Origin: Beroe forskalii
Lineage: Eukaryota > Ctenophora > Nuda > Beroida > Beroidae
Reading direction: 5' to 3'
Assembly: GCA_011033025.1 (NCBI GenBank)
Contig: WFMF01000092.1
Location: 62,001-126,000, forward strand
DNA: 64,000 nt
Under the pieces are notes generated by a model that saw nothing but the letters and a program-made list of their open reading frames with translations, made no database searches and was not told the DNA's origin. The translations under genes were made by a program, and so were the position numbers. Shown in pieces: positions 59,836 through 64,000 of this stretch. How positions within the stretch are numbered: the first letter of the stretch is position 1; every line of letters starts with the position of its first letter.

Positions 59836-62005
59836 ATTTATCTTTATATTCTACCATTTGCTCATTTGGTATTATTTGACCATGTTTATTTGACTTACTA
59901 TTTTTACTGGCTTTTCAGTGTTTTTATCAATTTTGATATTTTGTCATTGTGGAAGTTAGAATTAATTTTATCACATTGAATAACTTCTTATTTGTTAATT
60001 GTAAAATTGCTTTTTATTAATGTTACTATGGAATGGGCACCGGTGTGAAATGGTGCTAAATAGTTGTTAACATTTGATATTGATCAATTGAGTGTGAGAT
60101 TAGAGATGGTTCAATACCATTATCTCATTATGCTTACTTTTTACTTAACTTTAACCTCTGCTAGCTGAGCCTAAGGCTCCCTGACATATACAATATCAAT
60201 ACTACCAATAGGATATGCTGTGATCTTCTCGGAAATTGAAACTAGATTATCATCACCACCCTGCAACTTGCAATCCCTTATGGAGTGAGACCAAATTGCC
60301 AGGTGCAGCACCTGAGAGGATTCACACACAAGGAGTGCTTTGACCTGAAGATATGATCTATTAAGTGGGAACTGGGAACATGAATTGTTCCCAGTCACTT
60401 TAACTGAGAACAGGTCTAAGAGCAAAGTAGATAAGTCTGTATTTATTAATCAAAACAATGCTGTTATTTTCAATTTCGACTCAGGGGCTGGGGGGTCAAA
60501 GTGTGCACAGAGAACAGGGTCCAGGGGCAGAGCCTCTGTTGGGGGGAGGGGGCTAGGGGCGGAGCCCACAAAGGCAGGGGTCCAGGGGCAGGAGGTTAGG
60601 GGGGGGGGGGTGCAGCCCCTGGGAAATTTTTGGGCATTTCAATGTCTGAGAATGAATTTTGGAATAAAGCCATGATTATGTGATATTCTCCTCAAGAGAG
60701 GGGGGTTGGGTTTGATTAAGTTTGATTATGAGGGGGAGGGAGATGGGTTGAAAATGGCCAAAAATTGATAATGTAATATGTGAATGATCCCTTATATGGT
60801 TGATCAGATTCAGATTTTAGGGATATTCTTAAAAGTATGCTGTGAATATCGATATGTTAACATTAAAGTAACATATTGTTAGCCATGAGCTTAAAATTAC
60901 TATAAACACTATAGGATCTTTTTTATTCATTCCAGTATGATATATTTGAATTAAAAAGAAATCTTTCTTCAAGACATCAATCTCCATAAATATTTCATAA
61001 CTGATAAAACAAATATTGGCGAACCAGGTCTTTGAGTCACACAGGCACACTACCCTTGAGTTGAGCCACCATGCCATCCAGAAGAGAGTCTTTGACTAGT
61101 GTTAGAACTCAAAGAGACTTCAGGTGATAGTAAGTCTTCTTCAATAGTGTGGTGCTGGGCTTACCTCCATTCTGGTATTATTAAATGGAGTCATGATGGG
61201 CTTAGGCGGAGTTAAATATTTTATGAGATTGGTATGAGCATGATATGAGCATGATATTAAATTATTTGTTTCTTTGTTATTATTTTGCCTACTAACTATG
61301 GAGACATGGAATAAAAGTGTTTGAATTCTTATTTTTTGGGTTTTGAACAACCCTTTCTACAACCTGACATGCACACAGCAGTCACTTTAAATCTTTGAAT
61401 GAAATTGTTTTACCATATGATTATGAATAACAAAGAAAGCATTGATCAGTGTTGTGATTCTTACAAGTGTATGAGTGTATGTGAGGATAGTGAGCTGATT
61501 ATAAGAGTTGCCATGGAACCAAAATTAGCTGCTTTCAACACAGTTGTTCCAATTATCTTAATAAAATCAGTTGCAGTCACTTGTGGCCAAAGACTTTTGC
61601 TGTGCTGTTGAAATTGATTGCACCTGTGATCAATATAAGTATACATTTGTGATTGCTGTCATCAGTGATCAGTGTAAGTATTTACTAGTCAGTGATTGCT
61701 GTAACCAGCCATCATTCTCCATGATACACCCTACATTAGCTGCTCAGCAAACACAATCTCTTCACTGCCTACTCTTTCTCATATGAATTGGAAAATATCA
61801 GCCTGTCATGTCTACTTACTCATTGGCTCATAAAACAAAGCTATAATGAAAGTATGAAATAAAACACACCATAAAAAAACTCATTGTCTGTTACATGGCC
61901 CTACATGTTTTTCTATCATTATATTGAATTAGTAATTTTATCACTATTATTCATTTTGAAAATGTGTGGCTAACCTACCTCTATGGTTAAATAGGGTTTG
62001 AACAA
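59836..62005. other. Intergenic, upstream of VPS36; G-rich tract inside
   Basis: No gene is convincing. The stretch 60475-60640 is very G-rich, with hairpin-like CAGGGGC-AGA-GCCTCTG and a run of 12 G at about 60599-60610. A partial copy of the duplicated segment end is at 60944-60983. The VPS36 promoter must lie near the right end. Confidence 0.4.
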
Positions 62006-63112
62006 ATGGATAGGTGGTCATGGCAAGATAAAACAAGCAAAGCTGCTGAGGAAAATCGTGGTAATGTACCTAATGTTCGATTATATGATGGTGAAGATAA
62101 AACAGCATTTGATCAGGGAAACCTAACTATAACAACTCATCGACTATCATGGAGTGATGGTAATCAGTCAATTGAGTTGCCTCTAAAGTTCATTTTAAGT
62201 ATTAAAGCACATAATGCTAAGTTGACCAAAAGTGCAAAACTGGTATTGTCTTTAACTGAACTTAAACACTCCCATCAACCTGGTCCACATAGAAGTAGTC
62301 AGTATGATTATGTTAAACTGTCGTTTACTAAAGGTGGTCATTTGAGAGCTCAAGGATTGATTGAAGGGTGTATACAGGAAAAGAGATGGGAGAAAGGAGT
62401 GATTGCAATCCAAAATAAGCATTCCTCATTAGGCGGTGGACTGGTAAGAATAGAGAGACAGATAGAATCTTCCCGTATTGATACTGATAAAACACTCAAC
62501 ACTGCGTTCAAAGACATAGATGCACTTATGGCAAAAGCAAAAGACATGGTTGACCTTGCAGAGAGGATTGCTTTAAAATTATCTGACAACCAGGCAGAAG
62601 GCAATGAAACAGTTGAGCTAAAGTCACATCTCTTATCAATTGGAATTTCAAACCCTGTAACCAGAGAAACCCATGGGACTGGTACAACCTATCATAAGAG
62701 TTTAGGCAATGAACTTAGTCACATGTTACAAACTCCATTGAAGGAGGTAGGTGGTGTGATGAGCGTGAGTGAGGTTTATTGTAGGTATAACAGAGCTCGT
62801 GGCATGGAGCTTGTTTCCCCTGAGGATGTTGTAAATGCATGTAAAACTCTGTCACCTGAACGTCATGGGATGGAACTGAAAAAGTTTTCATCTGGTGTAT
62901 TGGTTGTTGAAGGTGATAACTTCAAGTCTATCATGGATAGTCTGTTGAGTGTAATTAAAGTTAATGACTGCTGCTCTGCTATTAGTCTCAGTAACCTTAT
63001 GTCAATACCATTATTGTTAGCTAAAGAGCGACTATTAGCTGCAGAACAGCATGGAATTCTATGTCGAGATGAAACTGATGAAGGGATATTCTTTTATGAA
63101 AATCTTTTCTGA
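62006..63112 (+). CDS. VPS36: Vacuolar protein sorting-associated protein 36 (ESCRT-II)
   Basis: A single uninterrupted ORF of 368 codons from ATG 62006, against 386 residues in human. VPS36 is the ESCRT-II subunit that binds ubiquitin and phosphoinositides on endosomes through its N-terminal GLUE domain and links ESCRT-I to ESCRT-III for multivesicular body sorting. Residues 1-135 match GLUE (VRLYDGEDKTAFDQG, TTHRLSW, YDYVKLSFTKGG). A helical linker (IERQIESSRIDTDKTLNTAF) follows. The two winged-helix domains fill 180-368, with the hallmark GISNPVTRETHGTGTTYH, then VYCRYNRARGMELVSPEDVV and LLAKERLLAAEQHGILCRD. All parts are present and no frame problem is seen. The absence of introns is notable, since the vertebrate gene has many. 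Confidence 0.96.
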   Translation: MDRWSWQDKTSKAAEENRGNVPNVRLYDGEDKTAFDQGNLTITTHRLSWSDGNQSIELPLKFILSIKAHNAKLTKSAKLVLSLTELKHSHQPGPHRSSQYDYVKLSFTKGGHLRAQGLIEGCIQEKRWEKGVIAIQNKHSSLGGGLVRIERQIESSRIDTDKTLNTAFKDIDALMAKAKDMVDLAERIALKLSDNQAEGNETVELKSHLLSIGISNPVTRETHGTGTTYHKSLGNELSHMLQTPLKEVGGVMSVSEVYCRYNRARGMELVSPEDVVNACKTLSPERHGMELKKFSSGVLVVEGDNFKSIMDSLLSVIKVNDCCSAISLSNLMSIPLLLAKERLLAAEQHGILCRDETDEGIFFYENLF

Positions 63113-64000
63113 ATGTCAGTTTTAATTGTTGTCATATAGTGATGAAATTCAAGGTATATCTGAACTTGATAGTTTGTATTCTAGTACACTGCATTCAAGT
63201 CCTACCATGCACCTCCTAAGAACCCTTGAATATTATATTTTGCTGCTCCCAATGCTCATGTTGGGTTTTGAATGTGAGCTTGCCTGTAATTGCTGAAATA
63301 TGCATGGTGCGTAATCCCCCATAGAGTGAACCTAATGATTCTTATCAGCAGCACTGTTTGGAATATAATGCAGGATTCGTGATACACATATCATTTGTTA
63401 CACATAATGTGTGTATACTGTATACATGTATACAGTATACTATACCAGTGACAGATATAGCCTCGTAGATTCGGTGAATTGGGCTGCTGCTTGGTTGAAT
63501 GGTATCAGCTGCCAACATGATCTAGTGCTCATACAAGAGATCAGCAAGTCAGCACTGGTATAATGCTCGGGGAAATCCTCACTCATAAAAAAGTAAACGT
63601 GCCAACCTAACCTTGGGTAGATCACTTTTCCGAGTTGCAAGGCTGCATATATCTGCTGATAGGGTGTTTTCTATATCTAGTGCACCAACACAGCATGAGT
63701 TCTACCATACAACACCAGAGAACCCTTGAAATTCAAAGTCTATTCATAAAAGCAGTGAGTACTAATTGAAGTGTTTGTGAGAATTAATATTTTTACCATT
63801 AATCATGTAATTTACTTGAATTGCTGATTACTTGAATTTTAATGCGATAATTGTAACTAAAGTGAAGAAATTAATCTGCTGTAATCATTTGAAATTTTTG
63901 TTATGAAATATCATTATTGGTTTGGTTTAAATTTGTTTCAAAGCAAGCTGTTTATATGGCATTTAAACTTATTTACTCGTATTTCAATGGGTCTCATTTG
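63113..64000. other. Downstream of VPS36; no further gene seen
   Basis: AT-rich, presumably including the VPS36 3' UTR. A perfect 28-bp palindrome lies at 63413-63440. Nothing else is recognised. Confidence 0.4.
63413..63440. repeat. Perfect 28-bp palindrome
   Basis: The sequence reads identically on both strands, centred on ATACATGTAT. It could extrude as a cruciform; there is no sign of a mobile element around it. Confidence 0.85.

Overview
The window is nuclear DNA from an animal, most likely a marine invertebrate and possibly a non-bilaterian. The support is spliced genes with GT-AG introns, animal orthologs (VPS36, LRRC51, a NOXRED1-like gene), several LINE families and abundant short inverted-repeat elements. 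Nothing fixes the phylum. Gene density is low and repeats make up more than half of the window.

Layout. 1-5.1 kb: no gene, but a MITE-like element built of three GAA-looped hairpins (2548-2737) and a short perfect-stem hairpin (3097-3145). 5.1-12.1 kb: a nearly complete young LINE on the minus strand. Its ORF1 joins an AlkB-like Fe(II)/2-oxoglutarate oxygenase to an SGNH esterase; its ORF2 carries a PHD-like zinc region, an endonuclease and a reverse transcriptase. 12.1-21.4 kb: mostly empty, with hairpins, small tandem repeats and a few coding-like patches I cannot name. 21.4-23.7 kb: the 3' six exons of a plus-strand zinc-finger gene; one of its introns is largely a 35-bp minisatellite that stops at the next splice acceptor. 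25.9-27.2 kb: a 21-bp satellite with internal strand flips.

28.9-36.3 kb: the main host locus, on the minus strand. A NOXRED1-like gene lies just upstream of LRRC51 (five coding exons). The last NOXRED1 donor and an acceptor 6 nt upstream of the LRRC51 ATG are in the same phase, so a fusion transcript or an operon-like arrangement is possible. LRRC51 intron 3 contains, on the opposite strand, an orphan 168-codon ORF followed by three evenly spaced 85-nt imperfect hairpins with compensatory changes, a candidate small-RNA (microRNA-like) cluster.

36.9-39.2 kb: a foldback DNA transposon with long GC-rich inverted repeats and an 8-bp target duplication, sitting in weakly gag-like fossil sequence. 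40.5-56.1 kb: repeat territory, with GC-rich palindromic repeats, minisatellites, a segmental duplication (41.8-45.8 kb and 48.0-51.4 kb) carrying a second copy of the young LINE in plus orientation, satellites between the two duplicates, and a different LINE cut by the young LINE's 3' end. 56.5-59.8 kb: a tandem-duplicated 0.5-kb segment whose second copy is split by a third LINE remnant. 62.0-63.1 kb: VPS36 (ESCRT-II) as one uninterrupted ORF.

The host genes do not form one pathway. VPS36 serves endosomal sorting; LRRC51 and the NOXRED1-like gene are both poorly characterised, and only their close same-strand arrangement suggests a link.
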